A stretch of DNA of 42,791 bases from positions 1 to 42,791 of the forward strand of contig JAILDV010000056.1 in assembly GCA_024688885.1 (NCBI GenBank), written 5' to 3'. A program made the position numbers and the translations under genes. This stretch comes from Bacteroidaceae bacterium (GTDB taxonomy: Bacteria > Bacteroidota > Bacteroidia > Bacteroidales > Bacteroidaceae). Below are positions 18,171-26,973 of the stretch, in pieces (the stretch's first letter is position 1; every line of letters begins with the position of its first letter). The notes under the pieces were generated by a model. The model saw nothing but the letters and a program-made list of their open reading frames with translations, made no database searches and was not told the DNA's origin.

Positions 18171-19649
18171 TTACAGAATGGTCTTAACAGCCTCCAACAT
18201 ACCCTTCTCTTGAATCAAGTCAAGGTCTTTCTTGACAAGTTCCGTCAAGCCAGGAACCGTTTGGTTGAGGTTCTCCTTCCAGATGTTTTCAGCAGCAAGA
18301 ACCCCTTCAGCCACTTTCTGTGTGTCACCTGTTGCCCAAAGGTCTTTGAGCAGTTGCATAATTTCAGGTGCATCATTGGGTTCGATAGGTGCGCCGTCAG
18401 CGCGTGTGCCTCCCTTGTAGTAGGTGATGATGGCGGCAAGTCCGAAGACAAGCCCTTGTGGAAGTTCACCCTTACGCCCAAGATACACTTTCACGCCAGG
18501 AAGGTCGCGGGTTTCATATTTCGGGAAAGAGTTGAGCATGATGCTCGTCACCTGATGGTCAACATATGGATTGTTAAAACGCTCCAGCACGTCAGTGGCA
18601 AACTTCTGCAGTTCCTCCATAGGGAGATTCAGCGTCTGCATCAGTTCATCGAACTGCACCTTATGAATGTACTTACCCACCACTTCATGGTTGCAAGCAT
18701 CACGCACAATGTTGATACCACTGAGATATGCCACTGGTGAAAGCACGGTGTGAGGACCATTCAGCAAAGTCACTTTCCTTTCGTGGTAGGGTTTCTCGCT
18801 GGGAGCAATAAGGACATTGAGTCCGGCTTTCTCTGCGGGGAACTCAGCCTTGAGGGCATTGATGTCCATGTTCTCAGGCTTCTCAATCACCCAAAGGTGG
18901 AAAGCTTCACCCTGGACAACAAGATTGTCCGCATAACAAACCTTCTCCTGAATCTCAGCAATCTCCTTTCGTGGGAAACCTGGCACAATGCGGTCAACAA
19001 GCGTTGCACACACATAATTATAATTAGTGAACCACTCCTTGAAAGCTGCATAGTCGGCACCAAAGTCCTTCTTCCACAATTCAATGTATTGGTAAATACA
19101 CTCCTTCAAGTGATGTCCATTCAGGAAAATCAATTCACAAGGCATGATGATCAGTCCCTTGTCAGCAGCACCGTTGAATGTCTTGAAACGGCGATAGAGC
19201 AATTGCGTCAGCTTGCCAGGATAAGAAGAAGCAGGTGCATCGGTCAACTTGCACGCAGGGTCAAAAGCGATACCGGCCTCAGTGGTGTTGGAAATGACAA
19301 AACGAATCTCCGGCTGGTCTGCCAATGCCATGAATGCCTGATTTTGGCTGTAAGGATTAAGAGCACGGCTAATGCAGTCGATGCGTGTGAGAGAATTCAC
19401 CTTCTCTCCGTTCAGACGACCTTGCAGATTAACGTGGTAGAGGCAATCCTGCCCATTGAGCCAATCCACCATACCGTGTTCGATAGGTTGAACCACCACC
19501 ACACTGGAGTTGAAGTCAGTCTTCTGATTCATGTTGTAAACAATCCAGTCCACAAAACAACGGAGGAAATTGCCTTCACCAAACTGGATGATTCTCTCTG
19601 GTGCATGGCTCTTCGGAGCCGTGCGAGCGTTCAATGCTTTGAGTGTCAT
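18171..19649 (-). CDS. uxaB: Tagaturonate reductase (altronate oxidoreductase)
   Basis: The 492-residue NAD-dependent enzyme of the polyol dehydrogenase family reduces tagaturonate to altronate in galacturonate breakdown. The N-terminal nucleotide-binding loop is FGEGNFLRCFVDW (about 22-34). ISNTTEAG (about 118-125) is typical of UxaB. The catalytic K-x4-N-x2-H triad is Lys292, Asn297 and His300 in RKVTLLNGPHT. The other uxa genes are not in the window, so the gene stands alone with its own promoter and terminator. A link to pectin use is inferred. Fructuronate reductase (UxuB) is the main alternative. Confidence 0.88.
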   Translation of the reverse strand: MTLKALNARTAPKSHAPERIIQFGEGNFLRCFVDWIVYNMNQKTDFNSSVVVVQPIEHGMVDWLNGQDCLYHVNLQGRLNGEKVNSLTRIDCISRALNPYSQNQAFMALADQPEIRFVISNTTEAGIAFDPACKLTDAPASSYPGKLTQLLYRRFKTFNGAADKGLIIMPCELIFLNGHHLKECIYQYIELWKKDFGADYAAFKEWFTNYNYVCATLVDRIVPGFPRKEIAEIQEKVCYADNLVVQGEAFHLWVIEKPENMDINALKAEFPAEKAGLNVLIAPSEKPYHERKVTLLNGPHTVLSPVAYLSGINIVRDACNHEVVGKYIHKVQFDELMQTLNLPMEELQKFATDVLERFNNPYVDHQVTSIMLNSFPKYETRDLPGVKVYLGRKGELPQGLVFGLAAIITYYKGGTRADGAPIEPNDAPEIMQLLKDLWATGDTQKVAEGVLAAENIWKENLNQTVPGLTELVKKDLDLIQEKGMLEAVKTIL

Positions 19650-19677
19650 AATAGTTTTTTAGTCGTAAAAAGATGTG

Positions 19678-19708
19678 CAAAGTTACTGCTTTTCTTCGGT
19701 TTTTCAAA
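19678..19708 (-). promoter_or_regulatory. Promoter of uxaB
   Basis: Minus-strand TTTG (19708-19705), a 19-bp spacer and TAACTTTG (19685-19678) match the consensus exactly. Confidence 0.75.
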
Positions 19709-19808
19709 GGTCTTTACATCAGTTTTGCGTTCTTTTTCTCCAAAACGGGGAGCACCTACCTACATTTTGACAAAAAGTCCATTCAAAAAGACAAAAATCC
19801 TATATTTT

Positions 19809-19839
19809 TTTGATATATTAACAAAAAAGACTACCTTTG
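19809..19839 (+). promoter_or_regulatory. Promoter of the TMEM43-family gene
   Basis: TTTG at 19809-19812, a 19-bp spacer and TACCTTTG at 19832-19839 match the consensus exactly. The leader is about 70 nt and holds an 8-bp repeat of the TTTACTAA type near 19876-19891. Confidence 0.8.
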
Positions 19840-19915
19840 CAGCAGATTACTGATTCTATTGTTATTATAATTTCTATTTACTAATTTACTAATCATTCTT
19901 TAAAAGCAAAAGATT

Positions 19916-21247
19916 ATGGCTTACACAGAGAAAACAACTACGGGTTACGGTACCCGTGTGGGCAATTCAATCAAGGCCACCCTCATGGGCTTTGTCATCA
20001 TCATTGGTGCAACTATTCTGCTTTGGTGGAACGAAGGTCGCGCTGTGAAGACAGCAGACATGCTGGAAGATGCACAGGGTGCATGTGTCGAGATGCCTAA
20101 TCCCGACAAGAAGAGTGCCGAGTTTGAAGGTGAACTCGTATGTGCTACCGCTATGGCTAACACTGACGAGGTTTTGACTGATGCACAGTTCGGCATCAGC
20201 GAGAACGCTATCAGCCTCAGCCGCAAGGTGGAATACTTCCAGTGGGTTGAGCACTCTGAATCAAAGAGTGAAGACAAGCTCGGTGGCAAAGAAGAGACTA
20301 CAACCACTTACACTTACTCTCAGGAGTGGGTAAGCAGCCCCGTCAACAGTGGCGAGTTCAAGGATCCTGCTTATCAGGGCAAGAACTACACTTGGACAAC
20401 TGTAGAGGATCAGGACCTTTGGGCAGAGAAGGTTACCTTCGGTGCTTATGTGCTGAACGAGTCTCTCATCCACTCTATCAGTTCTTCTGAGGCTGTTGAG
20501 CTGAACATCAACGAAAACATCTTGGCATCTCAGAACCAGAGCATCGCTGACACTTACGCAAGAATCAAGGGCGTGTCAACCACTGCCGCTCAGACTGAAC
20601 CAGCAGCAACTACAGCTGACAGCGTGAAGACAGCACTCCCCGACTCTATCAAGCAGGACAACAAGGTTGACCTCGAATATGTACACCAGGCAGGCAACGT
20701 GCTCTACTATGGTCGCAGCATGAACGCTCCTGAGATTGGTGACGTACGCATCACTTTCGAGAAGACTGTTCCAGCCAAGGTGACTGTCGTATCTCAGGTT
20801 GAGGGCAACACATTCAAGCCTTTCACTGCTTCCAACAAGAAGAAGTTCCAGACTTTGAGAATGGGTAAGAAGAGCATCGAGGAAATCTTCGAAGAGGAGA
20901 ACGAGAGCAACACCATGTGGACTTGGATTCTCCGTATCGTTGGTATCCTTTTGGTTATCTCTGGTTTCAAGAGCCTCTTCTCATTCCTCGAGACAATCCT
21001 CAAGGTGGTTCCATTCCTCTCCAGCATCTTCGCATTCGGTGTGGGCATCATCTGCACAATCGTGGGTCTTGTTTACTCACTCATCGTCATTGCTCTCGCA
21101 TGGATTTTCTACCGTCCTGTGCTCGGCATCATTCTCTTGCTCATTGCAGGCTTCCTCGTATGGGTATTCGCTTTCAATGGCAAAAAGAAGCTCGCTGAAC
21201 TTGCCAACAAGGGCAAGGCTGCAGCAGCAGAGGCACCAGCAGAGTAA
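19916..21247 (+). CDS. TMEM43 (LUMA) family membrane protein
   Basis: The 443-residue protein has one membrane helix near residues 23-40 followed by WWNEGRAV, the hallmark of the TMEM43 family. A large soluble domain covers about 45-325 (VEYFQWVEHSES is also family-like). It includes a Thr/Ala-rich linker around 220-250. Three or four hydrophobic helices lie between about 335 and 425, and an Ala-rich charged tail ends it. The animal homologue is a nuclear envelope/ER protein. The bacterial role is unknown. A terminator separates it from the lipoprotein genes downstream. Confidence 0.8.
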   Translation: MAYTEKTTTGYGTRVGNSIKATLMGFVIIIGATILLWWNEGRAVKTADMLEDAQGACVEMPNPDKKSAEFEGELVCATAMANTDEVLTDAQFGISENAISLSRKVEYFQWVEHSESKSEDKLGGKEETTTTYTYSQEWVSSPVNSGEFKDPAYQGKNYTWTTVEDQDLWAEKVTFGAYVLNESLIHSISSSEAVELNINENILASQNQSIADTYARIKGVSTTAAQTEPAATTADSVKTALPDSIKQDNKVDLEYVHQAGNVLYYGRSMNAPEIGDVRITFEKTVPAKVTVVSQVEGNTFKPFTASNKKKFQTLRMGKKSIEEIFEEENESNTMWTWILRIVGILLVISGFKSLFSFLETILKVVPFLSSIFAFGVGIICTIVGLVYSLIVIALAWIFYRPVLGIILLLIAGFLVWVFAFNGKKKLAELANKGKAAAAEAPAE

Positions 21248-21268
21248 GCAACAAACAATCTAACATAG

Positions 21269-21306
21269 AAGGTCTGGGTAGCCTAAGGTTATCCAGACCT
21301 TTTTCG
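21269..21306 (+). terminator. Terminator after the TMEM43-family gene
   Basis: AAGGTCTGG (21269-21277) pairs with CCAGACCTT (21293-21301), extended inward by three pairs, and a T run follows. Confidence 0.85.
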
Positions 21307-21335
21307 AAACTAACCCATCAATACAAAACAAAAAG

Positions 21336-21932
21336 ATGAAGAAGAATAACATCTTGATTCTCATGGCTCTCGCAGCATTGAGTTTCACCTCTTGTGGAAA
21401 CAAGACCAATGGTGTCGAAACAGACACCGACTCGCTGACAGCCGACACCACCGTGGCTGCAGCACCTGTTGCCGACATCCACACGGAAGAAGCCATCAGA
21501 GACCAAATCACAGCCTATTACAACGAGCTGAACAATGTGAATGACGGAGGTCTGGACATGACCACCCTCGACTCCATCGCATGCACCAAGAGCCTCCTCG
21601 CTCTCATGGAGCAAGTGGAAGAAAAAAGCATGAAAGCCATTGCACAAGGCAGTGACGAATACTTTGAAGATGAAGGCTACCGCTGGTATCAAGGACTTGG
21701 CACTCCCATCAAAGTGCAGTTCGATGACATCACCGACCCCGAACAAGACCGAGTCGAAGCCTTCCTCACCCTCTCATGGAACGGACAGAAGGGGCAAGTG
21801 CGCCTTCGTCTCACCGTGGAAGACGGACAATGGAAAATCGACGACTTTGCCGACTATGACCTCGACGGCGTAGGTTTCCGCAGAGATATGGAATCATTTT
21901 TAGGAATCAATCTTGACGATCCAGCAGGATGA
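21336..21932 (+). CDS. DUF3828-like lipoprotein, first of three
   Basis: The 198-residue protein has a lipoprotein signal (SFTSC, Cys at residue 20) and then a Thr/Asp-rich linker. The globular part (about 50-198) starts with EEAIRDQITAYYNEL and ends with a beta segment LRLTVEDGQWKIDDF. The overall plan (helix, short Cys-Thr segment, then edG.WkIdd strands) is shared with the next two genes and resembles the DUF3828 family. It is anchored in the envelope; its function is unknown. The stop overlaps the next start by 4 bp. Confidence 0.8.
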   Translation: MKKNNILILMALAALSFTSCGNKTNGVETDTDSLTADTTVAAAPVADIHTEEAIRDQITAYYNELNNVNDGGLDMTTLDSIACTKSLLALMEQVEEKSMKAIAQGSDEYFEDEGYRWYQGLGTPIKVQFDDITDPEQDRVEAFLTLSWNGQKGQVRLRLTVEDGQWKIDDFADYDLDGVGFRRDMESFLGINLDDPAG

Positions 21933-22561
21933 AAAAACTGACATTTATCATCATCGCCGCTATTGGACTTGCTGCTTGTGTCAACAAGACCAATGGCAAC
22001 AGTGACAGCACCGACTCCACAGCAACCGATTCCACCATGGCTAAAACCACATCGTTGACAGCATCCGACGCTGACGAACTGGTGGCAGACGGTGTGGATG
22101 TGGCACCTGCCGACCAATGGACAGAAGAGGCGGTGGCACAGCAAATCAAGACCATCTATGCAGAGGTGAGCCAAACCTATGCACCCAGCAAAGACAGCAT
22201 GGAGAACAATACCGACCTTGACGGAATGTTCTGCACCCAATCATTCAACGAATTGCAGCGTCAGATACGCGTCATCAATGCCAAAAAGCAAGCCGGCAGC
22301 AGACGTTTTGAAAATGAGCAAATACGCTGGACATACGGTATGGACACACCCGTCATTCCCAAGAACATCAAAGTGGAGCTCTTGACGGGCAACATAGCCG
22401 AAGCCACTTTTGAACTCCATTCAGGCGAACAGTGGATGTACACGAAACTCACCCTAGATTGGGAAGACAGCCAGTGGAAAATCCGCTCCTGGAACGAGGT
22501 GGGAGATGACAACAACGACCTCTTCGAAGAGATGTCCAAGTATGTGGAAAAGAACTCATAA
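21929..22561 (+). CDS. DUF3828-like lipoprotein, second of three
   Basis: The 210-residue protein has a lipoprotein signal (GLAAC, Cys at residue 17) and a Ser/Thr/Asp linker. The body starts with EEAVAQQIKTIYAEV, includes MFCTQSFNELQRQ, and ends with LTLDWEDSQWKIRSW. It is paralogous to the genes on both sides, judged from matching positions of FCT/ACT and the WKI strand. Its start overlaps the previous stop (ATGA), so the two are translationally coupled. Confidence 0.8.
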   Translation: MKKLTFIIIAAIGLAACVNKTNGNSDSTDSTATDSTMAKTTSLTASDADELVADGVDVAPADQWTEEAVAQQIKTIYAEVSQTYAPSKDSMENNTDLDGMFCTQSFNELQRQIRVINAKKQAGSRRFENEQIRWTYGMDTPVIPKNIKVELLTGNIAEATFELHSGEQWMYTKLTLDWEDSQWKIRSWNEVGDDNNDLFEEMSKYVEKNS

Positions 22562-22573
22562 AGAAGGAATCAA

Positions 22574-23146
22574 ATGAAAAAGACAATCTTCTGTATGTTA
22601 GGCGCACTCATGGCACTGAGCAGCTGCAACGGCAACAAGTCAGGCAGCGCTGACGGCTCAGACAATGCAGACTCCGTATTCATGCTCGATGGTCCAGGTT
22701 CCGTGTATGTCCCAACAGAGGAAGAAGTGGGGGCAAACGCTGTCGAGACTGTTCAGGAAGTGTACGAAACGGTCAGCGAAGCTTACACCAGCAAGGACTG
22801 GAAAACTGCCACCTCGAAGTTGGACGAACAATTCTGCTCAAAAGACTGGAACACCACGGTGAAGGCTGTCATCGAAAAAGACAACAAGAATTCCGAAGAG
22901 ATGGGTTTCTTCGATGCCGACTACTGGGTGATGGGACAAGACTGGTCAGACGATCTTCACGCCACCGATGTCAAACTCCAAGACATCAATATTGAAGACT
23001 ACCCTTGGCGTGCCACCGTTACACTCAATCTCCACAACTTCAATGTCATTCCTGTTAAGGTTGGCCTCGTCTATGAAGACGGTGAATGGAAGGTGGACGA
23101 ATTGGACGATTGGAAAAAGGGCATGAAAGACTATCTGGCAGAATAA
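22574..23146 (+). CDS. DUF3828-like lipoprotein, third of three
   Basis: The 190-residue protein has a lipoprotein signal (ALSSC, Cys at residue 18). The body has AVETVQEVYETVSEAY, EQFCSKDWNTT and VGLVYEDGEWKVDELDD, in the same order as the two preceding proteins but with little identity. It lies 12 bp after the second gene. The three probably form one transcript that ends at the terminator at 23175. Confidence 0.8.
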   Translation: MKKTIFCMLGALMALSSCNGNKSGSADGSDNADSVFMLDGPGSVYVPTEEEVGANAVETVQEVYETVSEAYTSKDWKTATSKLDEQFCSKDWNTTVKAVIEKDNKNSEEMGFFDADYWVMGQDWSDDLHATDVKLQDINIEDYPWRATVTLNLHNFNVIPVKVGLVYEDGEWKVDELDDWKKGMKDYLAE

Positions 23147-23174
23147 AAGAAATCTCCCACAGTACTTTATACCC

Positions 23175-23206
23175 TCCCCTGCCACCAAAACGGCAGGGGA
23201 TTTTTT
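23175..23206 (+). terminator. Terminator after the lipoprotein trio
   Basis: TCCCCTGCC (23175-23183) pairs perfectly with GGCAGGGGA (23192-23200), followed by six T. It lies just outside the 3' end of tex, which is convergent. Confidence 0.9.
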
Positions 23207-25364
23207 ATTTCATGCTGAGTTGCATTCTGCCGCGCTGCAAGTCGACTCCAATCACACGCACAGTAACATGCTGATGCAGTTGAACTTCTTCTGAGGGGTC
23301 TTTCACGAAATGGTCTGCCAATTCGCTGATGTGGACAAGACCTTTGGTGTGGACACCTACATCGACGAAGCATCCGAAGTTGGTGATGTTGGTGATGATG
23401 CCGGGGAGAATCATGCCAACCCGAACATCTTCCAATTCTTTCACATCTTTGGAGAATTCGAATACGGTCAGTTGCTGACGGGGGTCACGACCGGGTTTAT
23501 CAAGTTCCTGCATGATGTCTTCAAGGGTAGGAAGACCGACTTTGTCTGTCACATATTTATGAATGTCGATGTGGCTGCGCACGTCTTTGTTTGCCATCAG
23601 TTCTGCCACCGAACAATGCTGGTCTTTTGCCATCCGCTCCACAATGGGATAGCTTTCAGGATGCACGGCACTATTGTCCAAAGGTTGTTTTCCTCCACTC
23701 ACACGCAAGAATCCTGCAGCTTGTTCATATGCCTTTGGACCTAATTTCGGCACTTTCAGCAATTCCTTTCGAGAGGCGAAAGCACCGTTCTCTGCTCGGT
23801 AGGTGACAATGTTCTGGGCAATGGCAGGACCTAGACCTGAAATGTATGTGAGCAGGTGCTTGCTGGCGGTGTTCACGTTGACACCCACTTTGTTCACACA
23901 GAGTTCCACGGTCTGGTCGAGCGAGTGTTTCAGCTCTTTCTGGTCCACATCTTTCTGGTACTGCCCCACTCCGATGCTGCTGGGATCTATCTTTACCAAT
24001 TCTGCCAATGGGTCCATCAGACGACGACCTATGCTGACAGCACCACGCACAGTCACATCGTAGTCGGGGAATTCTTCGCGTGCCACCTTCGAGGCTGAGT
24101 AGATGCTGGCACCATCTTCGCTCACCACAAATATCTGAATCTCCTTGGGCAGGCCTAAACCACGCACAAACTCTTCTGTTTCGCGACTGGCGGTTCCATT
24201 GCCGATGGAGATGGCTTCGACCTTATATTGTTTGGTGAGTGTCCACAGTTTGTCGGCAGCGGCACGGCGTTCGTTCTTGGGAGGATGAGGGTAGATGGCT
24301 TCGTTGTGGAGCAGGTTGCCTTCAGCATCAAGACACACCACCTTACAACCTGTGCGGAAGCCCGGATCAAGTGCCAAAACACGTTTCTGGCCTAATGGGG
24401 GCGACATGAGCAACTGTTCAAGGTTCTTGACAAAGATGCGAATGGCTTCTTGGTCAGCACGCTCTTTGGAGAGGTTGGCAAATTCCGTTTCGATACTGGG
24501 CTTGAGCAGGCGTTTGAAGCCGTCTTCGATGGCATTCCAGACGAGTTCGGCACTCTTGCTGGAGTTGCGCAGGAATTGTCTGTCCAACCGGTCAAGGCAT
24601 CGCTCATCGTCACCACTGATACTCACCCTTAGAATGCCTTCAGCCTCACCACGCCGCATGGCCAGCAGACGGTGGGAGGCACACTTGGCAAGTTTCTCTG
24701 AGAAGTCGAAATAGTCACGGAATTTCTGCGCTTTCTGTTCCCATTCCTCTTCTTCCTCCTTATTCTTTGTCTTGGGCTTCACCTTAACAGAGGTGATGAC
24801 AGCATCTTTCCTAAAATTGAAACGCACGATGTTTCTTGCTTCTTCACTTTCACTCACTTGTTCGGCGATGATGTCCTGTGCACCTTGTATGGCTTCCTCG
24901 ACGCTTGCCACACCTTTCTCCTTGCTGACAAACTCTTTGGCTTTCTTGTCGACATCGGCAGAAGGGTTCTGCATCATCAGGAAAGTTGCCAATGGTTCCA
25001 ATCCCTTTTGACGAGCCACCTCAGCACGAGTCTTGCGTTTGGGTTTGAACGGCAGGTATATATCTTCCAGTTCAGTGCTGTCCCATGATGCTTCGATGCG
25101 AGTCTTCAACTCAGCAGTCAGTTTTCCTTGTTCCTCGATGGTGTTCAGAATGGTTTCCTTGCGTTTTGCCAGTTCGTTCAGTTTCTCCAGCTGGTCGCTT
25201 ACACTTGCCACTTGCACCTCGTCAAGCGCGCCTGTCACTTCTTTTCTGTATCGACTGATGAACGGGATGGTACACCCCTCTTCCAATAGTCCAATGGTAC
25301 CTGCAACCTGACGTTCACTGATGCCAGTCGCCTTTGATATGAGTTTTGTGAAAATGGTAGTCAT
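23205..25364 (-). CDS. tex: Tex-type S1 RNA-binding transcription accessory protein
   Basis: The 719-residue protein has the standard Tex layout. The N-terminal helical region is followed by a YqgF/RNase H-like domain starting near residue 328 (LALDPGFRTGCKV). A helix-hairpin-helix region lies around 500-560 (LLTYISGLGPAIAQNIV, LLKVPKLGPKAYEQAAGF). The C-terminal S1 domain covers about 645-719 (GIITNITNFGCFVDVGVH). It binds nucleic acid in the cytoplasm and influences transcription or RNA stability. It is monocistronic. Confidence 0.95.
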   Translation of the reverse strand: MTTIFTKLISKATGISERQVAGTIGLLEEGCTIPFISRYRKEVTGALDEVQVASVSDQLEKLNELAKRKETILNTIEEQGKLTAELKTRIEASWDSTELEDIYLPFKPKRKTRAEVARQKGLEPLATFLMMQNPSADVDKKAKEFVSKEKGVASVEEAIQGAQDIIAEQVSESEEARNIVRFNFRKDAVITSVKVKPKTKNKEEEEEWEQKAQKFRDYFDFSEKLAKCASHRLLAMRRGEAEGILRVSISGDDERCLDRLDRQFLRNSSKSAELVWNAIEDGFKRLLKPSIETEFANLSKERADQEAIRIFVKNLEQLLMSPPLGQKRVLALDPGFRTGCKVVCLDAEGNLLHNEAIYPHPPKNERRAAADKLWTLTKQYKVEAISIGNGTASRETEEFVRGLGLPKEIQIFVVSEDGASIYSASKVAREEFPDYDVTVRGAVSIGRRLMDPLAELVKIDPSSIGVGQYQKDVDQKELKHSLDQTVELCVNKVGVNVNTASKHLLTYISGLGPAIAQNIVTYRAENGAFASRKELLKVPKLGPKAYEQAAGFLRVSGGKQPLDNSAVHPESYPIVERMAKDQHCSVAELMANKDVRSHIDIHKYVTDKVGLPTLEDIMQELDKPGRDPRQQLTVFEFSKDVKELEDVRVGMILPGIITNITNFGCFVDVGVHTKGLVHISELADHFVKDPSEEVQLHQHVTVRVIGVDLQRGRMQLSMK

Positions 25365-25387
25365 GAAAGATTTAATGATTTTATATT

Positions 25388-25505
25388 TAGGAGTTAAGGA
25401 GTTAAAGCCAAATGTTATCTTGGTGGGAACTCCTCATGTACAAGGTATCGGCTTAACTCCTTAGCGGAGCGATAACTCCTTAACTCCTTTAATTCCTAAT
25501 TCCTA
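25388..25505. repeat. Inverted short-period arrays between tex and the lipoprotein operon
   Basis: AGGAGTTA units (25389-25406) face TAACTCCT units (25455-25490), which continue into TAATTCC heptads (25490-25505). The arms can form a long hairpin around a loop of about 50-65 nt. The region touches the stop codon of the lipoprotein gene at 25503 and may serve as its terminator. Confidence 0.7.
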
Positions 25506-26600
25506 ATTTTGATTCTTCTTTCTCCCCCTATACACAAAAGTACCGATGGCTATGAGAAGTATGAGGAGCGTGACAACATAAGCCCAAATATTCGTGACAC
25601 GGGAGGTGGCGCTGATGGTGTAGTCACCAGGAATGAGACGTTCGCCTGTGAGGGGATAATAGATGATGCCATCCTTAAGAACGCCTGTACCTGGATTCAC
25701 CACTTCGCCGGGCATTGATAGCGAGTATGACACCGAGAACCAGAATATGTTCAGTTGGTGGGCAAGCTCCTCGCTCAGTCCTTTCCCGAGGGGATGTTCT
25801 TCATCGAAGAAAGGCGCATAGGCGTTGGAATGGAAGAATTTCTCGAACTCTTCTTTAGGATCCACATTGGCAATATCCTGTCCATCCTTCAAGAGCGCGA
25901 TGGGGAGCGAATCGTGCAATGCCACGAACTGTTCCTTGCTCACAGGAGGATTCTGGATGGAGTCATAGTGCTGCACCATGTAGTCAAAGCACATCTTGAA
26001 GAGATTGTCATTGATCCATCGTGTCACGAACGGTTCCATCTTGCTGATTTTCTCCGAAGCCTGTCCCCCGCTGAGCCCCTCAATCAGGTTGGGCTGACCA
26101 GTGAACCAGTAGCTGACCACATCCTTGTCGGCATAGTCGGTGGGTGAAAGCTTGAAGGTGTCAGCCACGGTATAGAAAGTCTCCGTGTAGGTGTATTCCG
26201 TGTAGAACCAGCGGAAATGCTTCTCAAGATTGGCATTCGATTTCAGACGCGCGCCATTCAGTTGCAGAGGGGTGTATTGACACATCTCCTTCACATCCTT
26301 AAATTCACGGTATTCAAGCGTAGTGGTCACCGTATCGTTCTCGCCGATGTCGGTGTGAGAACCCATAAAGCCCTCCATGTTGACACATTCCGGAACGGGA
26401 GCCAACGGGGCAGACGTGCTGTCCTTGCCCCACAGGGAATCTCTTTCTTCTTGCGGCATCACATGGCGATAAATGACTTCGCGCTTACAAGTGCCGTCCT
26501 CGTGAATGGTTGTGTGCAATCTGACATCCTGCTTTTCACAGGAGAAGAAGAATGCCACCGATGCCAATAGCATCCAATATGAACTAATTGTAGTTTTCAT
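25503..26600 (-). CDS. Lipoprotein with C-terminal membrane helix, sigma-operon member
   Basis: The 365-residue protein has a lipoprotein-type signal (FFFSC, Cys at residue 21). The mature part starts with a beta segment (VRLHTTIHEDGTCKREVIYRH). A mixed middle with many aromatic residues follows, and a short strand-rich part (LIPGDYTISATS) lies before a membrane helix near residues 340-358 and a basic tail (RGRKKNQN). It therefore has both a lipid anchor and a helix. I recognise no family. It overlaps the anti-sigma gene by 17 bp and is the last gene of the sigma operon. Confidence 0.75.
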   Translation of the reverse strand: MKTTISSYWMLLASVAFFFSCEKQDVRLHTTIHEDGTCKREVIYRHVMPQEERDSLWGKDSTSAPLAPVPECVNMEGFMGSHTDIGENDTVTTTLEYREFKDVKEMCQYTPLQLNGARLKSNANLEKHFRWFYTEYTYTETFYTVADTFKLSPTDYADKDVVSYWFTGQPNLIEGLSGGQASEKISKMEPFVTRWINDNLFKMCFDYMVQHYDSIQNPPVSKEQFVALHDSLPIALLKDGQDIANVDPKEEFEKFFHSNAYAPFFDEEHPLGKGLSEELAHQLNIFWFSVSYSLSMPGEVVNPGTGVLKDGIIYYPLTGERLIPGDYTISATSRVTNIWAYVVTLLILLIAIGTFVYRGRKKNQN

Positions 26601-26973
26601 ACATCATCATTTTTAATTGTGTGTAACTAATAGGTTTTGGTTGACTTGCCTCTAAGTAGCGTGTGTACATGTTCTCGAGCGTGCTGCTTCGTGGAAAGTC
26701 TGTTGTATAGGCATGGGCACGTGGTGCCTCTGTCTTCGTGGGTTGGTTGACATAGATGAATAGTCCTATGAGCAGGATGGCTGCCGCAGAGGTGACGGTG
26801 CGCAGCACCCTCAGGATGAGGTGTGGCTTGGCGCTCTCTGGCTCCTCGCTCCTTGTCTCCTGCCCTTCCCTGTCAGGAAGGTTTGCCATGATGCTTTCCA
26901 GCATTTCATCAGGATTCTCCAATTCCGGCTGCTGTCCTTTCAATCTGTCAAGTATGTCATCTATTTGTGTCAT
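26584..26973 (-). CDS. Probable anti-sigma factor (single-pass membrane protein)
   Basis: The 129-residue protein has an acidic N-terminal cytoplasmic part (DDILDRLKG, PDEMLESIMANLPD) without a clear zinc-binding anti-sigma motif. One membrane helix lies around 60-78 (SAAAILLIGLFIYV) and a short outer part of about 50 residues follows. The role is inferred from its place directly after an ECF sigma gene (17-bp overlap) and from its topology. Family identity is not established. Confidence 0.6.
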   Translation of the reverse strand: MTQIDDILDRLKGQQPELENPDEMLESIMANLPDREGQETRSEEPESAKPHLILRVLRTVTSAAAILLIGLFIYVNQPTKTEAPRAHAYTTDFPRSSTLENMYTRYLEASQPKPISYTQLKMMMYENYN

